64,000 nucleotides of DNA from Blastocystis sp. Blastoise. Taxonomy: Eukaryota > Sar > Bigyra > Opalinata > Blastocystidae. The notes below the pieces were generated by a model that saw only the letters and a program-made list of their open reading frames with translations, had not been told where the DNA came from and did no database searches. The stretch is taken from NCBI GenBank assembly GCA_039096225.1, contig JBBPEB010000030.1:1-64000 (forward strand), in the 5' to 3' direction. How positions within the stretch are numbered: position 1 is the stretch's first letter; each line of letters opens with the position of its first letter. Shown in pieces: positions 39,401 to 51,387 of the stretch. The position numbers and the translations under genes are program-made.

Positions 39401-42400
39401 CTGATAATTCAGCTCTCATTGAATCATGACCTTTTGTTGTATATTTATATAGATATTTTACTGTATGTAAACTATAAACTGCTTCAACATTAATATGTGC
39501 TTCTAATTTGAGTGATAAATATGGATTATATGGAACAACATATTCATTAGTAGCTTCTAAATCACCATTATTACGATGAAATACTACTTTTCTTCCATCA
39601 TTTGGTCTAAAATATAAAGGATAAGAATCATTAGGAATTGTAGTACATTCTTGAAATGGTTTAGGAAATCCTTTCTTACATATTCCATGAGAATCTAAAC
39701 ATGGAGAATTAGACACATGAGGACCATGTATATTCATTGTACTTACTATTTTAAATAATCTAGGATTCTTTTCTTCATCAGGAAGATAAGCACATATAAT
39801 AGAATCAAGTTCATTAGTATCATGTATTTTATCTTGTTGTTCAACATTCAATAAGATATGAGCATGAGGTAATCCTCTCTTTTGAAATTCAACAGTATAA
39901 GTAATAGCTTGTGCTTTACCAAATACATTCTCATCTTTTAATAAATGATATAAATATTTCAATTTAATTGCAAATACTCTACAAACTAAATCAGGTCTTT
40001 CCCATGCTTCTTGATTAGGATATAAATTATCTACTATTTCTTTCCATTTTGGATTACATGTAAAAGTAATAAAATAATCTGGTTTACCATAATATCTTAC
40101 TATTGTCATTGCATCTAAATAAGCTCCTTTCATATATCTTGGTCCTCCTACAAAACCACTATTTAATATAATAGGTTTTCCTATTCCATTTGTTATTTCT
40201 TCATCTATTACTTGTTCTCTTCTTCTCTGATTATATTGTCGTAACACATTATAAGATTCTGCTCTTAATTTTGATTGATTCATTTCTATAAATGATAATC
40301 GTTGTTCTTCTATTTTAGAATAAGCATCTACAATATATTGTAAGAATAATTTTCCTCCTGATAAGAAATAATTCTTATTAGGAAATGATCTAGGAAAACA
40401 AAGAAAAGAATAAAAATCTTTTAAAGTAAAAGATGATTTCTCATATACAGGATTTCCTATTAAATCTATAGGATATCCTTCATTATTAAATTGTTGATAA
40501 TTAGCTAATAAAGTAATTGATTTTGAAAAATCATCATGAGTTTGTCTTGAAGACTCTCTATCATCATTATCTATTTCATCTTCTTCATTATCTAATAATT
40601 GATTTCTATTATTATATCTACTATTTCTATTTGATTCTCTTTCTATTTGTTCTACTTGAATGTTAGTATTTTCTATTGTATTTGAATTGATTTGAGAATG
40701 TATTTCTATATTATTATTTCTTCTTGGAATATAATTAGGATTTCTTCTTAATTCACTTTTAGATGCAAGAATAAATAATGGAATTCCTGTTGGATAAAAT
40801 ATAGGATAAACCATAGGATCACAAAATGGATTATCATATTTCATTCTTGTGAAATGTTGTCTTATTTCTTCATTCATATTCATATGATTTGTATTATTAT
40901 TATTAAGATGAATTCTTGGATAACATCTAAATTCAGTATGAGGAAATGTTTCCATAGAATTAATAGGAACTATAAGTGCTATTTCATGAGAAGCAGAAGG
41001 AGTATTATATCTTCTTTGATCATCTGAATGTAATGTTTTGAATTTTAATGAAACATCTACTTGTGATATATGAAGATTATTGTTATTAGTTGTAGCAGTA
41101 GTTACTTCTTCATGTAATGTCTTAAAAGCATTCATTAATTCATTATTTAATAATGAATTATGTAATACTCTCATTATTTCTGTATTCAAATTATCATAAT
41201 ATTGATTATTTGATCGAAGTTGAAAAGCTTCTTCTTGATCATAAATATATATTTGATTATAATTAGGAGTAATACCTTCAGGAGGATATAAATCAGCCAT
41301 AGAATGATATATATTTCCATGTACTTTATAGAAATATATTCCATTATTATCTAATCTTGTTTGTGTATCAGTACATGACATAGAAGCAAAAGCTATTGAA
41401 TTATTATATCTACGAATATCTTTTTTAAATTGTTTTGAAGAATCTGTATTATCATTCAATAAGTTTTGAATCGATATATCTGGTTCTGATAATGAACCTA
41501 AATGAACTTTTCCATTACGACAACAACCACTATATTGACTATTCTTTAATATAATATTTCCTTCTGTGTCAAGTGTCCATTGTCTTCTTCTTTTTGTATA
41601 TATTATTGTATTATTTATTGTATCATTATATGAATTTGATGGTTCTTCAAAAAATGTTGTATCATAGTTTATAGTCCATATAAATTTGTTTCGTTCATGT
41701 TCAAAATGTAAAGCATTACAACATGGACATTTAAATATCATTTTACCCAAATCATAATATTCATACTTATTATTATTTTCATCAATTATTTGATAAGAGT
41801 TTCCTATATACAAAAAAAATAGTTAAATATTGATGATTGATTGAAATTATTACTATTATTTTATTTTTATATACTTAGTATTGATGAACATATTATATTT
41901 GGTAATGGATATATTGTTATATCTTCTATTTGTTGACTGTTGTTGTTTATTTCTATAAAAATATATTATATAATTTATTTATATGAAATATTATAGAATA
42001 GTATATACGGGTATTGTCATCGATAAAAAGTGATATATTAATATTAGAATCAATATATTGTTGATTAACATTATTATTTTGCAAAACATTCATAATCTGA
42101 TCATTATTAGAATGAGAAGGGTCGTCATAGTCAAGTTGTGTTACAATAATAGTATTATTTACTGTTTGAAACTGTTCTGAATTATCAGCAATATTTTCTT
42201 CATTTTCATTATTAATTATATTATTTTCTGTCTCATTTATTCTAGTTTCAATTGTTATGTTTTCATTTATATCTATATCTTCCATATGAAAAGTTAAATT
42301 TCCTATATTTTGCTCAAAAGGATTAATCAAAGAATTGTTTTGTGAATTACAATCACTCAATTCAATTTGTTGTGATTCACTATTAATAAAAGTCATAAAA

Positions 42401-43685
42401 TTATTACAATTTATGGCATCCTGTGATTCAACTTCAAATTGATCATGATTAAAAGTAATATTATTATTATTACAATAATAGTTTTGATTTGCCAGATAAA
42501 TATTATTAGAAGTGTTTTCATTTATTTCATTGTAAAGATTATTATCAATGATTTCATAAACAGATTTATCAGAATCGATGGATATTGAGTCACTATTAAT
42601 AGTGTTGCTATTTATGTTAGTATCATCTGCAATCATATTGTCATTACTGAATACTTCTTTTACCGACTGAATAACATTATTTTTACCTGTAGAATGTTTT
42701 GAATTTAAAATTTGCTCTTGTATAATATTATTTTGATTTTGTTGTTTAAAAACTATAAAGGAATTGGTTATTAAATAACAGTAGTATAATTATTATTTAA
42801 AAAAGTAATAATATAAAAAAAACATAGAACTAAAATTCTTTCGTAAAATTTTTAGATTTATCAAATATTATTTTTATGTATTAGAATTATTATGTTGATC
42901 ACATCTGTTCAGTGTTTAAATAAATAATAATAAAACAAAACAAAATAAAAAAAATTATCATAGAATTGTTTATAATAGATCAGAATAAAAAAGATATAAA
43001 ATTAGAATAAAAGCATATTAATCAGGATAAATAAATGAATAATGAATAAACAATATATATAATATATATAATATATATAATATATATAATATATATGTTA
43101 TATACTACTATTATCAGATTCAAAGGAAGAATCAGAATCTTGATCATTTAGCAGCTGAATAATTTTTGATAATTTATCCAATTTTGATTTTCTTTTTTTA
43201 GGTTTGGTTACTATATAAAATATAATTAATACAAAAAAATAATCATAAATAATTATATACTATTTTTATTATTATCTTCTGGCTTCTTGTCCTCATTTGC
43301 CCTAAGACTGATAACAGAACTGTTATTCATAAAATGAATATCAGTTTTTGCTGTATCGGCATCATTCTTTCCATTTGCTAAATATATATATATATCTAAT
43401 AAGTATAATAGGTATTATATAAAAAATAAAAATATTTATATTTACATACCCAAACTTACAACACTGAAGGTTTTTGATATAACATCTAATAGATTGGGTA
43501 GATATTCTTCAATAATATCTTTAGCTATATTGGAAAGAATAATATAAGGAATACAATAATATATATAAATACTTTGATGAAGACCACTCACAGATAAAAG
43601 AGTACTCTTATCAAAAGTTATTGATGTATTAGTATTCTTATAGCCTATACATATAGTAAAATTATATCTATATGTATAGTAATAG

Positions 43686-43719
<34 letters not shown>

Positions 43720-44836
43720 GTAATAGTATATCTATATGTATAGTAATAGTATATATATATTTATAGCATACCTTTACCAATAATATTGAAACCATGATTA
43801 GACCCATTTTTCCCATCAGCATACTGGTCATTATCATTAGTTTCCTTGTTGTATTTTATCTTTTTAACAAAACCGTTTTCATCTTGATTATTATATAATT
43901 GACCTTTAGGAGGAGAAGAAAAATGAAATGATTTGTCTGAATCTATTTATAATAAAAAAAAATAGATATATAAAACATATATAATTATAATACAATATAA
44001 TAGATATTACTAACTAATTATATATAATAATTTTCATTATACATAAAATTGAAATATATGTACATTATATATATATATATATATTATATATCTAATCTGC
44101 TTATATAAATAAATAATTGCTACAAAATTAGGAATAAAATATACCCAATATTCCTGAATCAGATGAAGAAGATGTATATTTCTTATTATGATCAAATACT
44201 TGTTTTTCTATATAATGATATAATGGGTAGTATAATTTTAATTTATAGAAATTAAACATGATAGAGAAATATAAAATAATTAATAAAAAGAAAAATAATA
44301 TCTTTTTATATTAGTATAAGATAAGTAAATACTCAGAAAATTATTATTATTTCTATTCTTATCCGCATATGTAACTGGAGATTGACTATTATCTAAAAAT
44401 TATATACAAATGATAAGCATAAGTATAATAATACATATAGTATAAAAATTATTGGAGACAAATTATATAATAATAATACAATAAATAATATAGTTACAAT
44501 TTGAGTGTCCACTATTGTTATTAGCATGTGTACAACTCTTTTCATGTTCATGAAATTCTATAAAAGATAAACAAAACAAAAAGAAATATAGGCAATATAA
44601 ATCATAGAATAGAATAGAAAGATGAGAATCTAAATACCTTTATCATCACATTTTGAATATAAACGTGTAGGGGCTATAAAAAACAATTAAAGAAAATATA
44701 ATCAAATTAAAAATAAAATACTTAAAGAAGGTAAAGCAGATAATATGGTGAAGGTATCTGATTTATTTTTTAATGGCTTTAGTTTACAATCTAAATATAT
44801 AAGAATTATTGATTAATAGTAGTTACTTAATAGAAG

Positions 44837-44888
<52 letters not shown>

Positions 44889-47800
44889 TAATTCAATATT
44901 TATTATTTTATTTTAATATAATAATAATATCAGTATTTATGGTTAAAAATTAATTATATATAAACAGATTTATAGATATATGTAGTAGTGGAATAAGGTC
45001 TATAATTTATTTATACCATTATGTAAGTGTTCATCAATAAAAGTATCTAAGAAAAGTGATAACATATTATAATATATAAAAATACTTTTATTATTAGAAA
45101 TACAACTTGATAGATTAGTTTTATCCAGTAGTTTAACTTCGGCTTCTATATATTAAAAAATTTATATCAAATATTTTTAATTAACATGATATAGAAAGAT
45201 ATAAGTTATATATTTATTATACCTTTAGAATGAATAGTTTCGCAATCAACATCAATAATTTCATTATCTGTTCTTTTTGGTTCTGTTTCTATTATAAAAA
45301 TAGATATATGAAAAATATTCAAAACATATATATATAATATATATTTATTTCAATACCTTGACTTCTGTGACTTAATACTTGAATAGAATTGATACTGAGG
45401 TCTGTATTATCTATTATAAAACAAAAATTAAATTATAAAGGCATATATATATATATATATATATATAGAAGTTACAATAGTTATTTTTGTTTCTAAATAT
45501 ATTAAATATATATTTTGAAAATTAAAATACCTTTAGTATTGTTATCTAAAATTTTAGAATTAAAAGAATTTTCTATAACTATATATAAATAATATAAATC
45601 AATAATAGATTATAATATACCCTTATTATCCTTTTTATTGTCACATAAAGAATCATCTATATATAATATATATAATATAATATAATATATATATATATAT
45701 ATCTACTCTCAGTATTTGTATACACTGGAATAGAATTAGTACTATCATCTATATATATATATATATATATATAAATATAAAGAACCATTTTATAATAGAT
45801 AGTATATACCTTTAGATGAATTATTCGTAATTTTAGATAGAGTATCTTCTAGAAAGTGAATAATAATAACGAATATATATAACATACTATCACTGATTCT
45901 ATTAGGGGAAGAAAGGTTATTAACATCTTCTATATATTTATATATAGTTTCTTTTTCAAATAATAAAGTACTTTTATCATTTTTGTTGTTCTTGGGTAAC
46001 TCAATACTTTCTATATAAAATAATTTTACATTATATAGATTCATAAATATTTTAATACTTTCATTGTTATTATTATTGATTACTTTAAAACATGAAGAAT
46101 TTTCTATATAGAAAGAAATTATGTTTATATAATATTGACATAATATAATAATAATATATTATATGAAATATTTTATATATTTTACTAAGAAAAATTCTTT
46201 TATTTAAATAAATACCTTTTTCTAAAGGAGGAATGTTTTCTGGAACTGGTATTGATTCAACATGATTTATACCTATTATAATATGTTATAAGGATACTAC
46301 AATGATAAATGAATACTCTCAGAAGTCTTGTCAACAGTTATTGTTTGAATATTTATTGATTCTTTAGATATAGAATCATCTATAAAAATATGAATAACTA
46401 TAATAATAACAATAGTAATAAAAACATAAAATATTATTTATATTTAATATTGAAAAAGTTTAATATATAAAAAATAGTTGATTGCGATAGTGAAAAGCTA
46501 TATATACCTTTGTCTGTGTTACAAAGAGACTTCTGAGAAAAATTAATTTCTGAAATGGAAACATTTTGTTTACTTTCTAAAAAAAATAATGGTTTTCATA
46601 TTTATTATTTACTTTCACAACTGTTAATAACTACTGGAGACCCGTCATTAGTATTGCGAGAATCTAAATAGGAATCATGATCAAAATTTTTAAATATGTA
46701 TAGAAAGATTTCATTCTATACAAAAAAATACCTTCATCTATAAGACTACTTTGACTACTTATGTCCTGGTCTATAGTTAAACAGAAAATAGTATATTTAT
46801 AGAATGAATGAGTTAAAAAGACAATATAAGAAAACCAACTTTGAAAACGTCTCTTCTGCATTTTCTTTTTTTGTTGAATCTTCTTTTGATATGCTTTATT
46901 ATAACTATTCATACATAAATAAATATGAGTGATCTTTTCTTATTTTCATATACAATTATTATTGATAAACGGGGAAAAACAAAACTTCAAACAATAATTT
47001 AAATTATTCACAATTATTTAAACTGACTTTCTTAAAAAATTTAAAACTTGTTTTTTTTCAATATTAATTTTTTAAGTTATCTATTGTCACTGTTGATTTT
47101 CTTAACGTTAACAATGATGTCTATGAATCTATGATGGTTATCAACTAATTGCTATTGCTATCCTAGAATAGTATGTCAAAATTATTGATAAATATTAGTA
47201 ACTTCTGTAGTAGAATGAGTTAGTATTGTTCTACTGCTTAAAAAATTAATTCAGAGTTTGTCCAGATGTTCATAATTATTTGTTATTGATGTTGTGTTAA
47301 TTCTGTATCCAAAATGATGTATGAAACTCAAGCTGTGATTTAGACTTCATGAACGTTTTCCTTATTTTGATTTTCTTCTTCTTCAGTGGTTAGATGTAGA
47401 TGTTTTGTCAGTTTTACTAATTGCTATTTATTTATTTTTGTTATTTTTATTCTTTAGATTTGATTATTTAGTCTTTATTTATTAGTCTTTTACTTTATCA
47501 CGTTTGATTTTTTTGTATTTTTTTATTTATGATTGTTTCTTCTTAATCATAATATTTTTTTGATTTAGTAGCTATTTTTGTCTATCGTTGAAATTTTTTA
47601 TAATTATTGATTGTATTATTTCTGTATTAATTATTAATTTATTCTTTATTAGTTTTATCATCTCATTTATTATTGTTTTGATTTTAAATGGCTATCAATT
47701 AATTTATTTAGATCTTCTATTTATACTACTCATTAAAGATGTTGTTATTGAGTATTTATTAGTATATGGTTGTACTGTTTTCTAATTTTATTTGATGCTG

Positions 47801-50800
47801 TTTTTTCTATATATTTATTATTTAGTATTTATTTCTTTATCTATATTACTTTTTATAAATATATCATTTGGCTGTATCTATGCTCAGTATGGGAGCAGTA
47901 ATTTTATTATGAATTACTATCAGGTTCAAACCCTGATATAGATTACAAAATATTGTTTTACAGAATCTAGATATTTATATATTATTCATATTGAAGATTT
48001 TCTCTTAATTCGGTAATTATATGTATATTATTTTATACAATAATTTATGAAATGAACTTCTCACTAATGTCATAATTTCGAATAAATATTTCTAGGTCTT
48101 AAAAGTAGTATATTTTTCAAGATCAAACTGAATGGGCAGATAAAAGAGTGTTATTCTTTTTTATTTATTTGAATATAAACATTAAAATGAGTATTCTATT
48201 AGAATCAAGAAAACATGAATAAAAATTTTTAATATAAAAAGTCAGAATTCATTAATCTTCTACTTTACGAACATAAACTTATATAAAGATATTCAAATAA
48301 TACAATATAAAAAGAAATATTTAACAGTAATTAATAACTTTTTTAAGTAATAAAGACATCTTAACGATTTGTTTTTTCAATTTGTGTATTTCTATATAGT
48401 AATGTTGTAACAAAACAGCTACACTAACAATTTCAAACGAATTTTTGTTAATCATGTTATAAATAATTGAAAAATTCTTGACAATCAATAAGAATGATAA
48501 GTGTTTATGACCCCAAGTAAATTTATATATGTAAAAAAAACGTTTTTATATCATATATACAATGACTTTTACGCGATTGGAATATATTTATAAAGATATG
48601 GTCAATTTCAAAATTTGTCTATTTTTTTATCACGTTTATTTCAACAATTGTAGTCGTACTAAGACTCAATTAATACTTTTATATTCATTTCTACAAAAAT
48701 TGTCTTGAATCTCTTGACATAAGACAGTCAAACAAACAAATTACTACTTTTTTACGACATAAACATACCGTAAAAAGCTAATATTAGTGATTTGTATTAA
48801 ATATGATATTTATGACATGAATAACAGTGTTTTTTAAAATCATGAGCCAACATTTCCATTTACTCATTCACTCTTCAAACTTTTTTTTGACAGATTTTTT
48901 TAGAAATGCAATACACATAACGTGTAGTTATCAAATATGTAAAAATTAATTGTCAAATATGAATTTGATTTGTCAACTTTCTGAAAATTTTGAGAAAAAA
49001 GATTTTTCAATTTTCAGTTTTTTAACATGTTATACTATTGACTCTACTGAACTCATTTTTTTATTAATCTCAAATATTAAAAATTATATTATTAATATGT
49101 GTTATTCTCTGTATTAATTTGTTAAAATTATTTAAAATAATTAAATATTGACTGAGAAATTAATGTTATAAAGTATACCCTTTTTTCAAAAATTAATTTT
49201 TTTATGTTTTGCATATATAATTTTTTATCTCAAAAGTTATTCTATATTTTGATAATATTTTTATAAATATATAAACTATAGGTTGTCTAGTTTATAAATA
49301 AGTTTTATTTATTTTTTAAAAATTAATATTGATGGAGAAATTGTCAAAATAAACTATAGTATCAAAAATGTTTTCTTCTTTTTAAACGACTTATTTCACT
49401 AATTAAAGATTTTTAAAAACTAATTTTCTTATTTAAAGCTTATTTATGACGTTCACAACTCATAATGACTGATAACTTACTTTTTAGAACAAACATTGTC
49501 AGTATCAGTTCAACATGTTGTCTTAACTTTTGTAAATAAGTCACACAAAGTGTCTATGAGTGATTCTAAACACGAATTGAAACGTTTTAAGAGTTTATTG
49601 AGTTAACATTGTCTGGTGATCTGTTGTCAAAGTCTTTTAAAAACAAAATAAAATTGTAAAATATGTTTATTTTGATATGTAGTTTTTGAATATAGTGTCA
49701 AATGTCAAATATGCTTGTTAATGATGAAAATATAAACAAAAAACAAATGAAAAATTTTTGAGAAAAATTTCAAAAGTCTTTTCTTTATTGAGTTTAACTA
49801 TTGTCTCCTGTGACTTCATTTTTTAATATTTTAAAAAAATGGCAAAAACGGATGACATTTAGGTCGTCCTATATCTAAATAAGCTTTAACCTTTTTATTT
49901 TATAAAATATTGACTGAGATCTGATGATAACAAAATATACCATTTTTAGAAAAATTTCATTTTTATGTTTTTAATATAAATTAACATATCTCGGTCAATA
50001 TTGGATATTAAACAAAAATATAAAAAATGGATGACATCTAGGTTGTCTTGTTTACAAATATGCTTTTATTTTTATTATATATTGAATATTGACTGAGATC
50101 TGATGATAACAAAATTGGGTATCAAAGATGAAAAATTTTTATAAACAAATATTTCTCTTTTAAAACATATTATTAAAATATAAAACATATTTATGACGGA
50201 TATAGAGTTAAATAAATACATTAAAGCTCAAATAAGTTTATAAAGAAGGAATGTGTTGGATATCAGTTTGTCTTTTGTCGTTATTTAAAAGATTTATTGT
50301 TGTTTCAGAGTAGTTAAGGTCATTGTCATGACAACTGAAACCACTTTAGAGTTTATAGTTAGTGATCTGTGTATTGATATGTTGTCAAGTTGTAAATATA
50401 AACAAATCTACCCGTCAAAACTATTTATATAACTAACCCGTCAATAAAAGTCAATTTTATAAAAATAAATATAGAGTATGTGAATAGATATAGGAAAAAT
50501 AAAAAAACAATAAAAAATGAAAAACGAAAAATAAGTGTTTTTATAAAAATGAAAAATATTGGATAAAATAAAAATAATCCAATAATTTTGGTTAAAATTT
50601 TGTGCGAAAATGGTTTTTTGCGATTTTTAGCCAGAAATTTAGAATTTTCGAAAAATTTTTTTAACAGTCATTTTCAGAATTGTGTTCCGGTTTTTATGAT
50701 GTTATTTTTATTTTATAAAAGTTAATAATAAAGTCAATAAAGGTGAAATTGTGTGAGACACCGTACTTTTGCAGAACTAAATTAAGGATATTAATGATAT

Positions 50801-51387
50801 ATATATACTCTCTATAACATGACTGTTTTCTTGAGTTGACAATTGACTTATAGATAGAATCATTGAATCCATTACTATATAATATAAAAAATAAAAATAT
50901 TTAAAACATTCGTGTTGTTAAAAAAATTATAATAAAGAAATAAAATATATATACCTGATGCAATTGTTGCAATATTGCTATTGTTACGTTTAGCTTCACT
51001 CCCAGTTGGACTTTGAGCTGCATTGTCTATAGATGTTAAGTACCTATCATAAAATAATAAATATACCTTGAGACTCTAAATCTTCTGACTTCTTATTGTC
51101 CCTCTGTTTATCAATATTAACTGATTCTGCTGATTCTAAAGATACATTATGTATTTAGAATAATGGAGTATAAGAATATACCTTCAGTTGTTATTGAAAC
51201 CTGAGATACATCTATTTCTTGCTGAGCTATATACATGTAAAGATAAAACATGAATATATTGATATATATAATAAAATATGTGACAGAATGGTAAGATATA
51301 TAAGAAAAACATACAGCTTTGAGATCTGCGTTGTTGCATATCTTCTTTGTGTTGCTTTTTCTTTGAATACTCTTTGCCAAATGTCAT
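24150..51387 (-). CDS. Helitron Rep-helicase transposase, copy B3 (13 exons, one giant intron)
   Basis: Exons in coding order: 51387-51315, 51226-51182, 51135-51067, 51026-50955, 50874-50809, 31408-31265, 31221-31165, 31084-31010, 30747-30631, 30557-30474, 30171-29281, 29164-29099, 29023-24150. All introns are phase 1 and the joined product is about 2,210 residues with no stop. The intron between exons 5 and 6 is 19.4 kb and holds the whole inverted-arm insertion, yet donor and acceptor are intact. Exon 1 is basic (SKKKQ, QQRRSQS). Exon 11 is Asn/Asp-rich. The last exon has a Cys/His cluster (CSCC, CCRNGK), HUH motif PHAH (about residue 1232), YLYKYTTKG, Walker A GPGGTGKT (about 1748), WDEAP, GGDFRQ and NKSQGQTF. 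Whether so long an intron is removed in the cell is unknown; otherwise the gene is intact. Confidence 0.75.
30755..30945. repeat. TAATCATTAAAATAGTCA minisatellite in a B3 intron
   Basis: Imperfect repeats of AATAATCATTAAAATAGTCAT fill most of the intron between exons 8 and 9 of the B3 gene. No coding sense. Confidence 0.65.
31413..34434 (+). repeat. Left inverted arm, ending in a Helitron-like hairpin
   Basis: A non-coding 3.0-kb segment. Its first ~2.2 kb is the inverted copy of 48,600-50,795, nearly identical at the outer end and clearly diverged further in. It contains internal repeats: a block around TTTTGTTATCATCAG, CTCAGTCAATATT and AAATGTCATCCGTTTTT occurs near 32,095 and 32,275, and a looser block with GTTTGA, AATGTTAAAATG and GAGATTCAA recurs from about 33,480 to 34,080. 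It ends at the hairpin 34,398-34,434. Confidence 0.7.
34398..34434 (+). other. Family-B-like Helitron 3' hairpin, + orientation
   Basis: CAAGCGT-A-GGCTGGC-GTA-GCCAGTC-GTGAA-ACGCTTG followed by T. The outer stem and the GTGAA bulge equal those of B3 and B4. The inner stem has changed on both sides so that pairing is kept. It interrupts an exon of the B5 fragment, so it probably marks the real 3' end of a non-autonomous element inserted there. Confidence 0.65.
34435..36493 (-). pseudogene. Partial family-B Helitron gene B5 (micro-exons only)
   Basis: Ten exon-like blocks with phase-1 borders and lengths in multiples of three: 36493-36446, 36378-36346, 36233-36093, 35978-35784, 35461-35399, 35309-35253, 35000-34890, 34828-34808, 34755-34693, and 34627 leftwards until cut at 34,435. 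They encode Asn/Ser/Lys-rich polypeptide like the B4 module. There is no basic first exon and no Rep-helicase exon, so this is a gene remnant truncated by the hairpin element. It lies directly beyond the 3' end of B4. Confidence 0.65.
35331..35397. repeat. (AT)n microsatellite
   Basis: An uninterrupted AT dinucleotide run of about 65 bp next to an exon border of the B5 fragment. Similar runs lie at about 36,384-36,440 and 44,838-44,884. Confidence 0.9.
36687..36724 (-). other. Helitron B4 3' terminal hairpin
   Basis: Identical to the B3 hairpin, ending CTTG and followed by T on the minus strand. It defines the 3' edge of B4; the B5 fragment starts beyond it. Confidence 0.75.
36930..46912 (-). 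CDS. Helitron Rep-helicase transposase, copy B4 (29 exons)
   Basis: Predicted product about 2,462 residues, no stop, all introns phase 1. Exons 1-26 are listed under the micro-exon module; then exon 27 42752-42009 (Asn/Asp/Glu-rich), exon 28 41952-41875 and exon 29 41803-36930. Exon 29 carries a Cys/His cluster (CPCC, CCRNGK), an acidic Asn-rich insert, the HUH nuclease motif PHAH (about residue 1484), YLYKYTTKG with the candidate catalytic tyrosines, and a Pif1-like helicase: GPGGTGKT (2000-2007), IIWDEAP, GGDFRQ, NMRA, NGTRLVV, NKSQGQTF and YVAFSRVR. It nicks single-stranded DNA and unwinds it for rolling-circle transposition, by family knowledge. It differs from B3 at about 10 residues in the last ~1,510 and about 10 in the first ~107 of exon 29. 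Confidence 0.82.
43106..46912 (-). other. Micro-exon module of B4 (exons 1-26)
   Basis: Exons: 46912-46840, 46770-46732, 46663-46622, 46576-46508, 46379-46317, 46272-46216, 46103-46059, 46010-45888, 45848-45810, 45748-45707, 45656-45621, 45572-45531, 45410-45357, 45288-45223, 45145-45086, 45046-45017, 44790-44722, 44673-44638, 44557-44498, 44392-44333, 44207-44145, 43942-43772, 43644-43588, 43524-43450, 43377-43261, 43210-43106. All internal ones are multiples of three with phase-1 borders. They encode hydrophilic Asn/Ser/Lys/Asp-rich peptide. Exons 22-26 have partners in B3 (exons 6-10); most of exons 3-21 do not. Confidence 0.78.
46913..48599. other. AT-rich region upstream of B4, no gene
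   Basis: No open frame here shows a recognisable domain or the splice pattern seen elsewhere. It should contain the B4 promoter and 5' end. A tRNA-like segment lies at about 47,873-47,946. Confidence 0.5.
47873..47946 (+). other. tRNA-like segment (degenerate)
   Basis: A perfect T-arm (TCAGG-TTCAAAC-CCTGA, 47,920-47,936) contains the B-box core GGTTCAAACCC. A D-arm-like GCTC-AGTATGG-GAGC and a GTAAT/ATTAC stem precede it. The anticodon loop would be 10 nt, the variable region is too short and the acceptor strands pair out of register, so it is not a functional tRNA. It may be a tRNA pseudogene or the head of a SINE. Confidence 0.35.
48600..50795 (-). repeat. Right inverted arm
   Basis: Inverted copy of about 31,413-33,600. 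The outermost part, ending TTAAGGATATTAAT, is almost identical to the left arm and similarity falls inward. No hairpin like 34,398-34,434 is found at its inner side, so the arms are not symmetrical there. No coding sequence. Confidence 0.7.

Larger units (their letters stand above)
36687..46912 (-). mobile_element. Helitron family B, copy B4 (complete gene)
   Basis: An intact family-B element inside the 19.4-kb insertion. Its 3' end is the hairpin at 36,687; the 5' terminus lies above 46,912 and was not resolved. From about 41,400 down to the 3' end it is almost identical to B3; above that, identity falls quickly and the introns no longer align. Confidence 0.82.
31413..50795. mobile_element. 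19.4-kb insertion with long inverted arms, inside a B3 intron
   Basis: The outer ends are inverted repeats starting ATTAATATCCTTAATTTAG; the first ~180 bp of the arms differ at about three bases. ATTAAT occurs at both borders (31,413-31,418 and 50,790-50,795) and could be a 6-bp target duplication, but it is palindromic and so ambiguous. Contents, read on the minus strand: right arm, unclassified AT-rich DNA, complete Helitron B4, B5 gene fragment, left arm. No integrase or polymerase of its own is visible. It may be one composite transposon or the result of stepwise insertions. Confidence 0.65.
23913..51387 (-). mobile_element. Helitron family B, copy B3, split by a 19.4-kb insertion
   Basis: The 3' end is the hairpin at 23,913; the gene start is at 51,387 and the true 5' end lies somewhere above it. 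The element is interrupted from 31,413 to 50,795. The two flanks join into one continuous reading frame with correct splice phase, and its first exons match those of B4, so they belong to the same element. Confidence 0.75.

Noticed and set aside
47588-47785. 65-residue plus-strand open frame rich in Ile/Leu/Phe
   Set aside because: AT-rich composition alone gives such a frame; no splice pattern, domain or copy elsewhere in the window.
31413-50795. Polinton/Maverick or giant-virus-like insertion
   Set aside because: Long inverted ends and a possible 6-bp duplication are suggestive, but no protein-primed polymerase, retroviral-like integrase, ATPase or capsid gene is present; the only full gene is a Helitron.
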